DNA of 64,000 bases from the NCBI RefSeq assembly GCF_030160275.1, contig NZ_BSOA01000043.1, forward strand, positions 80,533 through 144,532, read 5' to 3'. Of this stretch, positions 35,280 through 43,618 are shown in pieces; within the stretch, counting starts at the first letter, position 1, and every line of letters begins with the position of its first letter. Position numbers and translations under genes: made by a program. The notes beneath the pieces were generated by a model, which had not been told where the DNA came from, made no database searches, and worked only from the letters and a program-made list of their open reading frames with translations. The DNA is from Dyella flagellata (GTDB lineage: Bacteria; Pseudomonadota; Gammaproteobacteria; Xanthomonadales; Rhodanobacteraceae).

Positions 35280-36476
35280 GTGCAACGACGTCAATTTCTG
35301 CGTTATGCAGGGAGCACGCTCGCCATTGGCTCAACCGCCACGCTCGCTGGTTGCGCCCGGCAAGCCGTCGTCCCAAACGCGAAACCAGTGGTTCCACCGA
35401 CAGTCGCGCAGCTGGATACGAGCGTCGCCGAGCTGGTGCCGGTCCGGGCGCAGGTGGACCGCATCACCGGCGTCTACGTTTGCACCCGTCCTTTCCGCGC
35501 AGCGGGACCGCGTATCGAACTGGAAAAGCTGGGCCGCAAGGCCATCGTGCATAACTACGGGCATGGTGGCAGCGGTTGGTCGTTGTCGTGGGGTTCGAGC
35601 GCGCTGGCCGTGGACATGGCGCGGGCCACTGGCGTGCGCGAGTTGGGCGTCATCGGCTGCGGTGCGCTGGGACTGACTTCGGCCCTGCTGGCCCAGCGTG
35701 CCGGGATGTCGGTGCGCATCTATGCCAAAGCGTTGCCGCCCGATGTGTTCTCGATGCGCGCCAGCGGCCTGTGGACACCGCACTCGCGCATTTGCGACGC
35801 GCAACACGCCGCGGATTTCGGCGATCGCTGGGAAACCATGGCGCGCACCTCCTATGCCATGTACCAGAGCATGCTGGGCCTGCCCGGCGATCCGATCGAA
35901 TGGATCGACGGCTATCACCTGCTCGATGCGGCGCCGGCTCAACCAAGCGAGGCGGTTTCCGACGAGCCGGACTACGGCGACTTGAGTGATCGCATCAGCG
36001 ATCTCGCGCCGAACTCCGTCACCCTGCCGGTGGGCAGTACGCCTTTCCAGCAGCCAGTGCGGCGTTTCAGCATCATGATGTTCAACATCACCAGCTACGC
36101 ACGCATGCTGATGTCTGATTTCCTGCTGGCGGGCGGCAAAATCGTCGTGCGCGAGTTCACCCACCCGCGCCAATTGCTGGCACTACCCGAACGCACCTTG
36201 ATCAATGCTACCGGTTACGGTGCCAGGGCCCTGTTCAGCGACGAGTCGATCATTCCCATACGCGGTCAGACCGCGCGCCTGATCCCGCAGCCCGATGTGA
36301 ATTACGCGCTCAATACCAGCCACCTCAGCATGGTGCCGCGCCGCGACGGCCTGCTGGTGCAGGTGATCGGGGATACGGGCAACTTCAACAATAGCGACCT
36401 TACGCCCGATCGCGCCGCCTCCGAGGCCGCGGTGCGACAGCTCGCCGATATCATGGCGACGATGCGCCGCACCTGA
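35280..36476 (+). CDS. Exported FAD-dependent oxidoreductase (D-amino-acid-oxidase fold), Tat lipoprotein
   Basis: This 398-aa protein starts with GTG at 35280 behind GGGGGGAG (35268-35274). The N-terminus has a Tat motif RRQFLRYAG followed by a lipobox TLAGC with Cys25, so it is probably exported folded and then lipidated. A Rossmann FAD motif follows (LGVIGCGALGLTSALLAQRAG). The C-terminal part has LINATGYGARALF and PIRGQTARLIPQ, as in the DAO family (D-amino-acid, glycine or D-aspartate oxidases). It converges with the next minus-strand gene, 20 bp away. Confidence 0.83.
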   Translation: MQRRQFLRYAGSTLAIGSTATLAGCARQAVVPNAKPVVPPTVAQLDTSVAELVPVRAQVDRITGVYVCTRPFRAAGPRIELEKLGRKAIVHNYGHGGSGWSLSWGSSALAVDMARATGVRELGVIGCGALGLTSALLAQRAGMSVRIYAKALPPDVFSMRASGLWTPHSRICDAQHAADFGDRWETMARTSYAMYQSMLGLPGDPIEWIDGYHLLDAAPAQPSEAVSDEPDYGDLSDRISDLAPNSVTLPVGSTPFQQPVRRFSIMMFNITSYARMLMSDFLLAGGKIVVREFTHPRQLLALPERTLINATGYGARALFSDESIIPIRGQTARLIPQPDVNYALNTSHLSMVPRRDGLLVQVIGDTGNFNNSDLTPDRAASEAAVRQLADIMATMRRT

Positions 36477-36496
36477 GAGGGCTCATCATCTACTCG

Positions 36497-37981
36497 TCAG
36501 TTGTCTGGACCATGCATGCGGTCAAGCAGCCAGGGCAGGGTGATGGCGAGCAGGTAGTACTTGGACGCAAAGAACTTGTTGCCTAGAAATTTGCGATGCG
36601 CGTCCAGCCAGGCTGGCGCGCCCGGCATGACCTCGCGCGCCTGTTCGGCAAAGTTGCGAACCTGATCGTAGCGCCGGCTGGCCAGCCCGCGCAGATCAAA
36701 ACGGAAACTGCCCTTGGATTGCACGTAGGGCAGCTCCTTGAAATGCCGCGCGATGTACTTGCGCATCAGCACCTTGTTCACGCCACCCGGGCCGATCAGC
36801 TCATCATCGGCGACGTGATGGAAAACCAGGTCGCGCAATCGTTCGTCGCAATAGGGGAAGGCCAGCCTGAGCGACATGGCCTTGGCGATGTACATGCATT
36901 TGGCGAGCTGCCCCGATTCCACGATGGTGAGCGCAATGCGGCGTACCGCTTCCTTGGATTTCGCCGCGTCGATGTCGGGGCGAAATGGCTTGAGGCGCTG
37001 CCGTGAGCGGTCCGCGATCGTGCAGCCGAACAAGGCATCCACTTCCGCATCACTAAAACGCGAGCCGGGAAAGAACCGCTCGAAAGTATCCATCTGCAAA
37101 GTCGAAAGAAAGAAGCAGAGCTTGAAGTGACGGCTCACCAGGCTCGACGTGAACAGCTTTTGCGGTAAACGCAGGCCGCGCGCCAGCAGCCGGAGCAAGC
37201 GCTCCCTGTTGTGCAAAGGAGCCCCGAAATATTCGTCCGCGCCCAGGCCGTCGATGATGCCGTCGCCACCCCGGGCATGAACTTCCGTCGCCAGATCGGC
37301 ATAGGACAGTAGGGCAAAATCGGCGGTAAGCAAGGGGATGCGCGGCAGCATCGCGAGGTAACGATCGTAGGCGCGCTCCGGTTCGCACACCAGCGTCTCG
37401 TGGCGCAAGCCAAGTTTTTTTGCGACCAGGCGCGCCGACGGAACTTCATCTTCCTCGCTGCCGCCCAGGTAGGTGAAGCAGATGGTGTCGGGGCGCGCCT
37501 CGGCCAGCGCGATGGCCAAGGTGGTGGAATCCTTGCCGCCGCTTTGAAACAGCCATGGAGCCTGCATGTTTGCCGTAGCGTGAGTGATTGAATCGCACAG
37601 CAGGCGGTGATAGGACTCAAGCAACTCGTTTTCGTCGACCGTCCCGGGCGGAGGGCGAGAAGGCGCCAAAGCCGATTGGAACCGGTAGTGATACCGCGGA
37701 TCGCCGTGCATGTCCTGCGCCGGGTCGAAACCGGTCCCAGCCAGCTTCACATTCCGATAGATGGAATGCGGCGGATAGACAAACGAATTTCGCATCAGGT
37801 CGGCGAGTGAAACCGGATCGAGCCGGAAATCGCCACCTTGGAGCCGATCGAGCGGCGAGAAGTCGATTTCGCGTAGATAAGGCGAAGTGCCGATCTGGAC
37901 GTTCAAACGACCGCGGGGGCCGGGGCTCAAGGCAAAGTTCGTGGCTCCCATGGCGCTCTCGTCGATTTGGGAATCTCTCAT
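36497..37981 (-). CDS. Asparagine-synthase-like ATP pyrophosphatase, glutaminase domain missing (copy 1)
   Basis: This 494-aa protein has a PP-loop SGGKDST at 147-153, the adenylation motif of AsnB C-terminal domains, and the GLGADEYFG motif (Glu250) close to the AsnB consensus G-DExFxGY. There is no N-terminal Cys2 glutaminase domain. Instead about 110 residues of unrecognised sequence precede the synthase domain. So it may use ammonia, a partner, or another amine to form an amide or beta-lactam-like bond. A paralogue with over 70% identity by eye lies at 40987-42486. Nearby glycosyltransferase genes suggest a surface polysaccharide or a secondary metabolite; this is inference. Confidence 0.8.
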   Translation of the reverse strand: MRDSQIDESAMGATNFALSPGPRGRLNVQIGTSPYLREIDFSPLDRLQGGDFRLDPVSLADLMRNSFVYPPHSIYRNVKLAGTGFDPAQDMHGDPRYHYRFQSALAPSRPPPGTVDENELLESYHRLLCDSITHATANMQAPWLFQSGGKDSTTLAIALAEARPDTICFTYLGGSEEDEVPSARLVAKKLGLRHETLVCEPERAYDRYLAMLPRIPLLTADFALLSYADLATEVHARGGDGIIDGLGADEYFGAPLHNRERLLRLLARGLRLPQKLFTSSLVSRHFKLCFFLSTLQMDTFERFFPGSRFSDAEVDALFGCTIADRSRQRLKPFRPDIDAAKSKEAVRRIALTIVESGQLAKCMYIAKAMSLRLAFPYCDERLRDLVFHHVADDELIGPGGVNKVLMRKYIARHFKELPYVQSKGSFRFDLRGLASRRYDQVRNFAEQAREVMPGAPAWLDAHRKFLGNKFFASKYYLLAITLPWLLDRMHGPDN

Positions 37982-38270
37982 GGCTCAACCCCCCAACCGT
38001 TTCCTCGTTTTTCTTGGCTGCGGTCGAGGAACCCAGCACTGCAGTGTTGAATGAAGTGGGACATGAGTGGGTTGCGCCGTTGCTCGTTTTTGGTTGCCGC
38101 GCGCAAATCACGAGCGTCCCTGCGGGTTGGTATCGGGCAAGCACGCGCACAGCCGGTTAGGTGAATGAGCTTAGCCAAAGCAATGTCTACGCGAGAGCAA
38201 TGTAGGGTGACGGTAGCTATGAATATGGCTAACCCGGCATGTTGGGGCTGCACCATATACGTCTGGCTGC
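37982..38270. other. Intergenic region upstream of synthase copy 1
   Basis: This region lies between the synthase start and a family-2 repeat. No gene or clear regulatory motif was recognised; the promoter of copy 1 should lie here, because the upstream kinase gene ends behind the repeat. Confidence 0.4.
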
Positions 38271-38340
38271 GTGTAGGCTGGGATGACAATCCCAGCTTTC
38301 TGTCTCGCATCCCGATGCTGGGATTGCCATCCAAGCCCAC
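38271..38340. repeat. BIME-like inverted repeat, family 2, copy 3 (right arm degenerate)
   Basis: The left arm (38271-38296) contains the intact CTGGGAT-GACA-ATCCCAG hairpin. The right arm (from 38317) has changes: GATTGCCATCCAAGCCCAC instead of the exact complement. It ends 3 bp before the stop of the hybrid kinase gene and lies at its 3' end. Confidence 0.85.
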
Positions 38341-38343
38341 GTG

Positions 38344-40179
38344 CTAAGGATGCTTGTTCAGAGTGGCGTGCAGCGCTTCGGCAAGCTGCCGAATGGTGAA
38401 GGGTTTGGCCAACAAATGAATGTGCTTGTGGCTTTGTGTGGCGCGTTCGACGATATCGGGCGCATAGCCGCTCATCAGCAATACCCGAAGCTCCGGAAAT
38501 CGTCCTGTCATCGCGTCTGCCAGCTGCACGCCGCTGGATCCTGGCATCACTACGTCGGTGAGCAGGATGGAAACTTCCGGGTGCGCCTCCAGCACGCGCT
38601 CGGCAGCCTCGGCATTTTCGGCTTGGAGCGCGCGGTAGCCAAGTTCTTCCACCGCCGTAGTCACAAAGACACGGACTTCGGCGCTATCTTCAACGACCAG
38701 CACTGTGTTGGGTAGCGCCGCAACCAGACTATTACGGCCGGCGACTGGTGCGGGCTCGGCTTTTTCAGCGCGCGGCAAATAGAGCTTGACGGTGGTGCCA
38801 ACCCCCACCTCGCTGTAAATCTTGGTATGCCCCTTGGACTGGGCCAGAAAACCATGGATTTGAGCAAGCCCAAGACCTGTGCCTTTCCCCACCGACTTGG
38901 TGGTGAAGTAGGGCTCGAAGACCTTGTGCAATACCTCCTGGCTCATACCGTGGCCGGTATCCGATACCGACACCATCACGTATTCGCCCAAAGCTACCCC
39001 TTCATTCTGCCTGACGTAGCTCTGATCGAGATAGGCGTTGGCGGTTTCGATGGTGAGTTGTCCGTGCCCCTCCATCGCGTCACGGCTGTTTACCGCGAGG
39101 TTGAGAATGGCGCTGGCCAACTGGGGCTGATCCACAAAAGCAGGCCACACGCGTTCGCCAAGCATGAGTTGAAGGGTGATGTTCTCGCCCAGCGTCCGGC
39201 TGAGGATGGTGAACATCTCTTGCACACATTCATTTACGTCAATGGAAGTGGGATGCAGAGCCTGCCGCCTTGAAAAGGCGAGCAGCCGTTTGGTCAACTC
39301 AGCGGTCCTGCTGGCCCCTATCAGCGCATTGTTGATGAACTTGTCTGCGGTGTCGGCTCCCAGGGGAAGCCGGCGCTGTGCCATTTCCAGGTTGCCCACG
39401 ATGATGGCAAGCATGTTGTTGAAGTCGTGGGCGATTCCTCCCGTCAACTGTCCAAGGGCCTCCATCTTTTGTGCTTGACGGAGCTGGGCTTCGGTGGCTT
39501 GCTGATGCTCCATCTGCTCTTTGAGTACCGCGTTTTTGAATTGCATTTCGTAACGTTGTTGCACCTCCCTGCGAATCACCAAAATGGCGAGAAGGAGCGC
39601 CAGCAGGGTGGTGGCGATGATCACCCCCAGAAGCTGCTGCTGCCATTGGTGGGCGCGCTGCAAGTTCGCTGCTTCCCGCTTTGTTTCGTACGCATCCAAT
39701 TGCATCAAGAGCTGGCGGACTTGATCCATCAGATGAAGGTCGTAACCTGCTTTTGCGGCGGCCAGCGCGGATGCCTGGTCATTGGCTCCGCGTAGCTCGA
39801 TGGTGTGCGCAAGCACAGCCATCTTTTTCGCTACGACCGCATCGAGCTTGTCCAGGAGCTTGCGCTGGATCGGATCATTGGCAATCAGCGAGCGAAGTTC
39901 CGCCTGGGTATCAGGAAGTTGCCTTCGAACTCGAAGGTAAGGTTGCAAATAGTCGGCCTCGCCAACCAGCAAGTAGCCGCGTTGGCCGTTTTCGGCATCG
40001 CGCATCTCGCCGAACAATTCTCCAATGGCCTGTCGGATTTGCATGGACTGGTTCAACTGTGCATTGGCATGACGACTGTTGACGGAGGCGATCGTGGCCA
40101 AGGCGCAGGCCGCCAACATGAGCAGGAGCCCGGCCCAGATTTCCGGGTGCACAGTTTTTTTCTTAGGATGGCTTGGCAT
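38344..40179 (-). CDS. CHASE3-type hybrid sensor histidine kinase with C-terminal receiver
   Basis: This 611-aa membrane kinase has TM1 at about 15-32, a periplasmic CHASE3 domain (MRDAENGQRGYLLVGEADYL), TM2 at about 184-202, a coiled coil, HisKA with His251 in GGIAHDFNN, HATPase (LNLAVNSRDAM; GKGTGLGLAQIHGFLAQS) and a receiver with the Asp in LLTDVVMPGSSG. The HDFNN type of H-box is that of PAS/CHASE-type hybrid kinases. There is no adjacent response regulator. The CHASE3 domain resembles that of the MCP at 2315-3784, so the two may sense related stimuli. It lies between the two synthase-like paralogues. Confidence 0.9.
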   Translation of the reverse strand: MPSHPKKKTVHPEIWAGLLLMLAACALATIASVNSRHANAQLNQSMQIRQAIGELFGEMRDAENGQRGYLLVGEADYLQPYLRVRRQLPDTQAELRSLIANDPIQRKLLDKLDAVVAKKMAVLAHTIELRGANDQASALAAAKAGYDLHLMDQVRQLLMQLDAYETKREAANLQRAHQWQQQLLGVIIATTLLALLLAILVIRREVQQRYEMQFKNAVLKEQMEHQQATEAQLRQAQKMEALGQLTGGIAHDFNNMLAIIVGNLEMAQRRLPLGADTADKFINNALIGASRTAELTKRLLAFSRRQALHPTSIDVNECVQEMFTILSRTLGENITLQLMLGERVWPAFVDQPQLASAILNLAVNSRDAMEGHGQLTIETANAYLDQSYVRQNEGVALGEYVMVSVSDTGHGMSQEVLHKVFEPYFTTKSVGKGTGLGLAQIHGFLAQSKGHTKIYSEVGVGTTVKLYLPRAEKAEPAPVAGRNSLVAALPNTVLVVEDSAEVRVFVTTAVEELGYRALQAENAEAAERVLEAHPEVSILLTDVVMPGSSGVQLADAMTGRFPELRVLLMSGYAPDIVERATQSHKHIHLLAKPFTIRQLAEALHATLNKHP

Positions 40180-40398
40180 GCCGCAACATCCAGTTCAATC
40201 GCGAATTTCGCCGGTCGATGCGTGGGTGCTTCGCCGCATTGCACTGCGAAGGCATACATTCCGACGTGCAGCAATTCGATGCGCTACAGCGACTAGCCAT
40301 CGCGCAATGCCAAGGCTCGTATGTGCGAGCTGATTTATTGGCAACGGGTGCCCAGCGGCCAACCGAGAGAAAGCCGTTGGTAAGCGCTTGCACGACAA

Positions 40399-40794
40399 TT
40401 ATCGATGGGGCGCGGCGGACAAATGGCCGACGTCACCTTCGCCTCGTTTGAGCGCGCCCGTGTCCGGGACCTTGCCTTGCGCGATCAGGCACGTGGCCTG
40501 GAATAGCCCGGGAAACAGAAGCCGATAGCTGATGGTGCCACCGCGCCGCGCAATCAGGCGCTCGATGTCGGGCCATGTATCGGCGTCCAGCGCTTCTGCG
40601 AACGCTCCCTGGCTTGGCGATTTCGTGAAGTCGCGGGGAATCTGGAACCCGCTGAGCAGAGCACTGAAAGGAAGCATGGAAAGGGTGGCAGCATCCGGGT
40701 CCACGTCGGATGGCTCGACGACGAACTGGACCGATCCGCCACCCAGTAAAAACTGCCGAAACTCCATGGGGTCTGGACGTTCAACAATCGTCAT
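40399..40794 (-). CDS. Unknown 131-aa protein next to synthase copy 2
   Basis: The frame is open to 40977, but the ATG at 40794 (MTIVERPDPMEFRQF) has a GAGGGAC ribosome site and more protein-like sequence after it. It contains FLLGGGSVQFVVEP, LPFSALLSGFQIPRDF and a hydrophobic patch near YRLLFPGLFQATCLIAQG. No family was recognised. It lies 192 bp downstream of the synthase-like gene in the same direction and may belong to the same unit; a carrier or partner subunit for the synthase is possible but unproven. Confidence 0.55.
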   Translation of the reverse strand: MTIVERPDPMEFRQFLLGGGSVQFVVEPSDVDPDAATLSMLPFSALLSGFQIPRDFTKSPSQGAFAEALDADTWPDIERLIARRGGTISYRLLFPGLFQATCLIAQGKVPDTGALKRGEGDVGHLSAAPHR

Positions 40795-40986
40795 GGACGG
40801 GTCCCTCTTTCTTCGGACGCCTGCCTCTTTCTTGTACCTTACGAAGTCAAACAGTTGAGTGAAAGCAAGCATTTTCGACAGGTCATGGGCATGTCGCCGG
40901 CGGGCGATTCGTGTTGCCGGGTGCGACTGACATTCACAATATGTAGACGCCTCCAATGCGCAGCACTCTGCCGTCATGAAGGGCGC

Positions 40987-42486
40987 TCACTTGACGTGGG
41001 TGGCGATCTTGCTGCCGTGTATGCGGTCAAGCAACCAGGGCAGGGTGACCGCGAGCAGATAGAACTTGGACGCGAAGTATTTGTTGTCCAGGAATTTGCG
41101 ATTTGTATCCAGCCAGGCCGGCGCGCCCGGCATCACGTCGCGCGCTCGTTCGGCAAAGGCGCGAACCTGGTCAAAACGCCGGCTGGCGAGTCCGCGCAGG
41201 TCGAAACGGAAACTGCCCTTGGATACCACGTAGGGCAGCTCCTTGAAGTGCCGCGCGATGTACTTGCGCATCAACACCTTGTTCACTCCGCCGGGGCCTA
41301 TCAAGTTGTCATCGGGTACGTGGTTGAAAACCCAGTCGCGCAACTGTTCGTCGCAATAGGGGTAGGCCAGCCGCAGCGATACGGCCTTGGCCATATACAT
41401 TCCCTTGGCAAGCATGCTCGATTCCAGGATGGTGCACGTAATACGACGTATGGCTTCCTTCGATTGGGCCGCGCCGATGTCGGAGCGAAACGACTCGATG
41501 CGCTGCCGCGAGCGGGCCGATATGTCGCAACCGAACAAGGCGTCCACTTCCTCGTCACTGAAACGCGAGCCAGGGAAATATCGCTCGAAAGGATCCATCT
41601 GCAGGGTCGACAGCACAAAGCAAAGCTTGAAGTTGCGGCTCACCAGGCTGGAGGTGAACAGTTCCTGCGGTAAACGGATGCCTTGCGCCAACAGCGCCAG
41701 CAAATGGTCCATGCGATGCAAAGGCGTTCCAAAATACTGGTCCGCGCCGAGGCCGTCGATGATGCCGTCGCCGCCCCGTGCGTGAACTTCCGTCGCCAGG
41801 TCGGCGTAGGACAGTGCGGCAAAATCGGCGGTCAGCAGGGGCAGGCGCGGGAGCACCGCGAGGTAGCGATCGTAGGCGCGCTCCGGATTGCATTCCAGCG
41901 ACTCATGACGCAAGCCTAGCCTTTTGGCGACCAGCCGTGCCGAGGCAATTTCATTTTCCTCGCTACCGCCCAGATAGGTGAAGCAGGTGGTGTCGGGGCG
42001 CGTTTCGGCCAGCGCGATGGCCAAGGTGGTGGAATCCTTGCCGCCGCTTTGCAGCAGCCATGGAGCACGCATATTTGCCGTGGTGCGAGCGATCGAATTG
42101 CACAGCAGGCAGTGATACGTCTCAAGCAATTTGTGTACGTCGAGCGCCCCGGGTGGTGGGCGCGACGGCGCCAAGGCCGACTGAAAGCGGTAGTGGTACT
42201 GCGGAGCGATGTGCATGTCTTGCGCCGGATCGAAACCCGTCCCAGCCAGCTTCACATTCCGATAGATGGAATGCGGGGGATAGACGAACGAATTTCGCAA
42301 CAGGTCGGCGAGCGAGACGGGATCCACCAAGACCTCTTCGCCTTGGAGCTTGTCGAGCGGCGAAAAGTCGACCTCGCCCTGATAGGGGGAGGTGTCGATC
42401 TGGACGTTGGACCGATCGCAGGTCCCGGAGCTTAAAGTGAAGCTCGTTGCTTCAATGGAGAGCGTGTCTATCTGGGAGTCTTTCAT
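40987..42486 (-). CDS. Asparagine-synthase-like ATP pyrophosphatase, glutaminase domain missing (copy 2)
   Basis: This 499-aa paralogue of the protein at 36497-37981 has the same register over nearly the whole length. The PP-loop SGGKDST is again at 147-153. The other conserved motif is GLGADQYFG, with Gln250 in place of Glu250, a change at a position that is acidic in AsnB enzymes. The C-terminal end differs (GSKIATHVK). It lies 12 bp downstream of a GT2 glycosyltransferase and is probably cotranscribed with it. Differences are spread over the gene, so the duplication is not very recent. Confidence 0.8.
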   Translation of the reverse strand: MKDSQIDTLSIEATSFTLSSGTCDRSNVQIDTSPYQGEVDFSPLDKLQGEEVLVDPVSLADLLRNSFVYPPHSIYRNVKLAGTGFDPAQDMHIAPQYHYRFQSALAPSRPPPGALDVHKLLETYHCLLCNSIARTTANMRAPWLLQSGGKDSTTLAIALAETRPDTTCFTYLGGSEENEIASARLVAKRLGLRHESLECNPERAYDRYLAVLPRLPLLTADFAALSYADLATEVHARGGDGIIDGLGADQYFGTPLHRMDHLLALLAQGIRLPQELFTSSLVSRNFKLCFVLSTLQMDPFERYFPGSRFSDEEVDALFGCDISARSRQRIESFRSDIGAAQSKEAIRRITCTILESSMLAKGMYMAKAVSLRLAYPYCDEQLRDWVFNHVPDDNLIGPGGVNKVLMRKYIARHFKELPYVVSKGSFRFDLRGLASRRFDQVRAFAERARDVMPGAPAWLDTNRKFLDNKYFASKFYLLAVTLPWLLDRIHGSKIATHVK

Positions 42487-42498
42487 GGCTCGAAACTC

Positions 42499-43386
42499 TC
42501 AACCGTGACGGATCCACTTGCGCAGGCAACGGCGAAGGTGTCGCGCCAAGCCCATCACATGAGCTGCGTACAGCTGTCCCGTGCTCAACAGGCCCTGCTT
42601 ATGCAAGGTATTGCGCACATCCACGGCAGCCAGGTACATGGCCGTTAGATCGCCGCTCAGTCCGCCCGCTCCGAAGGGAGGTTTGTGCCAGGAGGCCAGC
42701 ACCTGGTTGAGCCGCGCGCAGCGATGGCCGGACAACAGGATCTGTGCCCATAACAGGAAGTCCTCGGCGCGACGCCGGTTCTCGTCGAAGCGAAACGGCA
42801 CGTCTCGACGCAGCATGATCGATGCCGTTGGGAACGAGCGGCGGAACAACGAGAAGCCTCGCCGGGAGATCCGGCATTCAATCGGATAGCACAGGGCCGG
42901 TGCGAGGGCATAGCGTGCCTGCACGTTCATGTCGTGGGCGATCAGGGCAATCCGCGGGTCGTCGTTCACGGCTTCCATCTGCAAGCGCAGCTTGTGTGGA
43001 TGCCAGCTGTCGTCGGCGTCCAGAAAGGCCACCCATGGCTGGGTGGCATGGGTCCAGCCCCAGTTGCGGGCCGCTGCAGGGCCTCGGTTTCCGGGCATGG
43101 CCAGCACCTTGATCCAGCCCGGCGGATACTGCAGCGCGATAGCTTTCAGCTGTGCCAGCGTGCCATCGCCGCTGCCATCGTCGACCAGCAGCACCTCCGC
43201 CGGACGAAACTTCTGGCTGGCCACCGAACTAACGGCTTGCGCGATGGTGTGCGCGCATTGAAAGCAGGGCACCACTACGCTGACCGGCGCCAGGGCTCGC
43301 TGGTTGAGTTTCCTGATTCGGTGGATTATCGACGCCGCGGGGCGGCCGGTTCCTTCTGCGCTGCCCAGGATCAATCGATAGGACAT
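42499..43386 (-). CDS. Family 2 glycosyltransferase
   Basis: This 295-aa protein has a GT-A fold with VSVVVPCFQCAHTIAQAVSSV, VLLVDDGSGDGT and the metal/nucleotide-sugar motif AFLDADDSWHP. The C-terminal EDFLLWAQILLSGH contains the usual ED catalytic-base region. The ATG at 43386 (MSYRLILGSAEG) follows GGGAGCG; an upstream frame to 43470 looks non-coding. It is the first gene of the probable unit with synthase copy 2. Acceptor and sugar are unknown. Confidence 0.87.
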   Translation of the reverse strand: MSYRLILGSAEGTGRPAASIIHRIRKLNQRALAPVSVVVPCFQCAHTIAQAVSSVASQKFRPAEVLLVDDGSGDGTLAQLKAIALQYPPGWIKVLAMPGNRGPAAARNWGWTHATQPWVAFLDADDSWHPHKLRLQMEAVNDDPRIALIAHDMNVQARYALAPALCYPIECRISRRGFSLFRRSFPTASIMLRRDVPFRFDENRRRAEDFLLWAQILLSGHRCARLNQVLASWHKPPFGAGGLSGDLTAMYLAAVDVRNTLHKQGLLSTGQLYAAHVMGLARHLRRCLRKWIRHG

Positions 43387-43589
43387 AAAGGCGCTCCCGC
43401 ACCGCGTTACGCATGTGCGCCATAGGTCATAAACCACCACTGGCGACGCATGGCATCGCGGGTGGCGCATCCCCTATTAGCTGGTACCGGGCGGTAGTGT
43501 GATCCTAGTAGCGGTTCTGTCGAATTGGGGTATAGGCGCGGGTACTCCATCGGATGGGCTGCGTGAACCTGCTGGGCATGCTCCAGCCC

Positions 43590-43610
43590 GCCACCTGGAC
43601 CCAAGGTGGC
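43590..43610. terminator. Stem-loop at the 3' end of the lysR-like gene
   Basis: GCCACCT (43590-43596) pairs with AGGTGGC (43604-43610) around a 7-nt loop, just after the stop of the minus-strand regulator. No clear U-tract; weak call. Confidence 0.35.
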
Positions 43611-43618
43611 CATAATCC

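Noticed and set aside
36497..43386. Lasso peptide or beta-lactam biosynthetic cluster (asparagine synthase homologues)
   Set aside because: No transglutaminase-like leader peptidase, no precursor peptide with a core sequence, and no partner enzymes were found. The synthase-like proteins also lack the glutaminase part.
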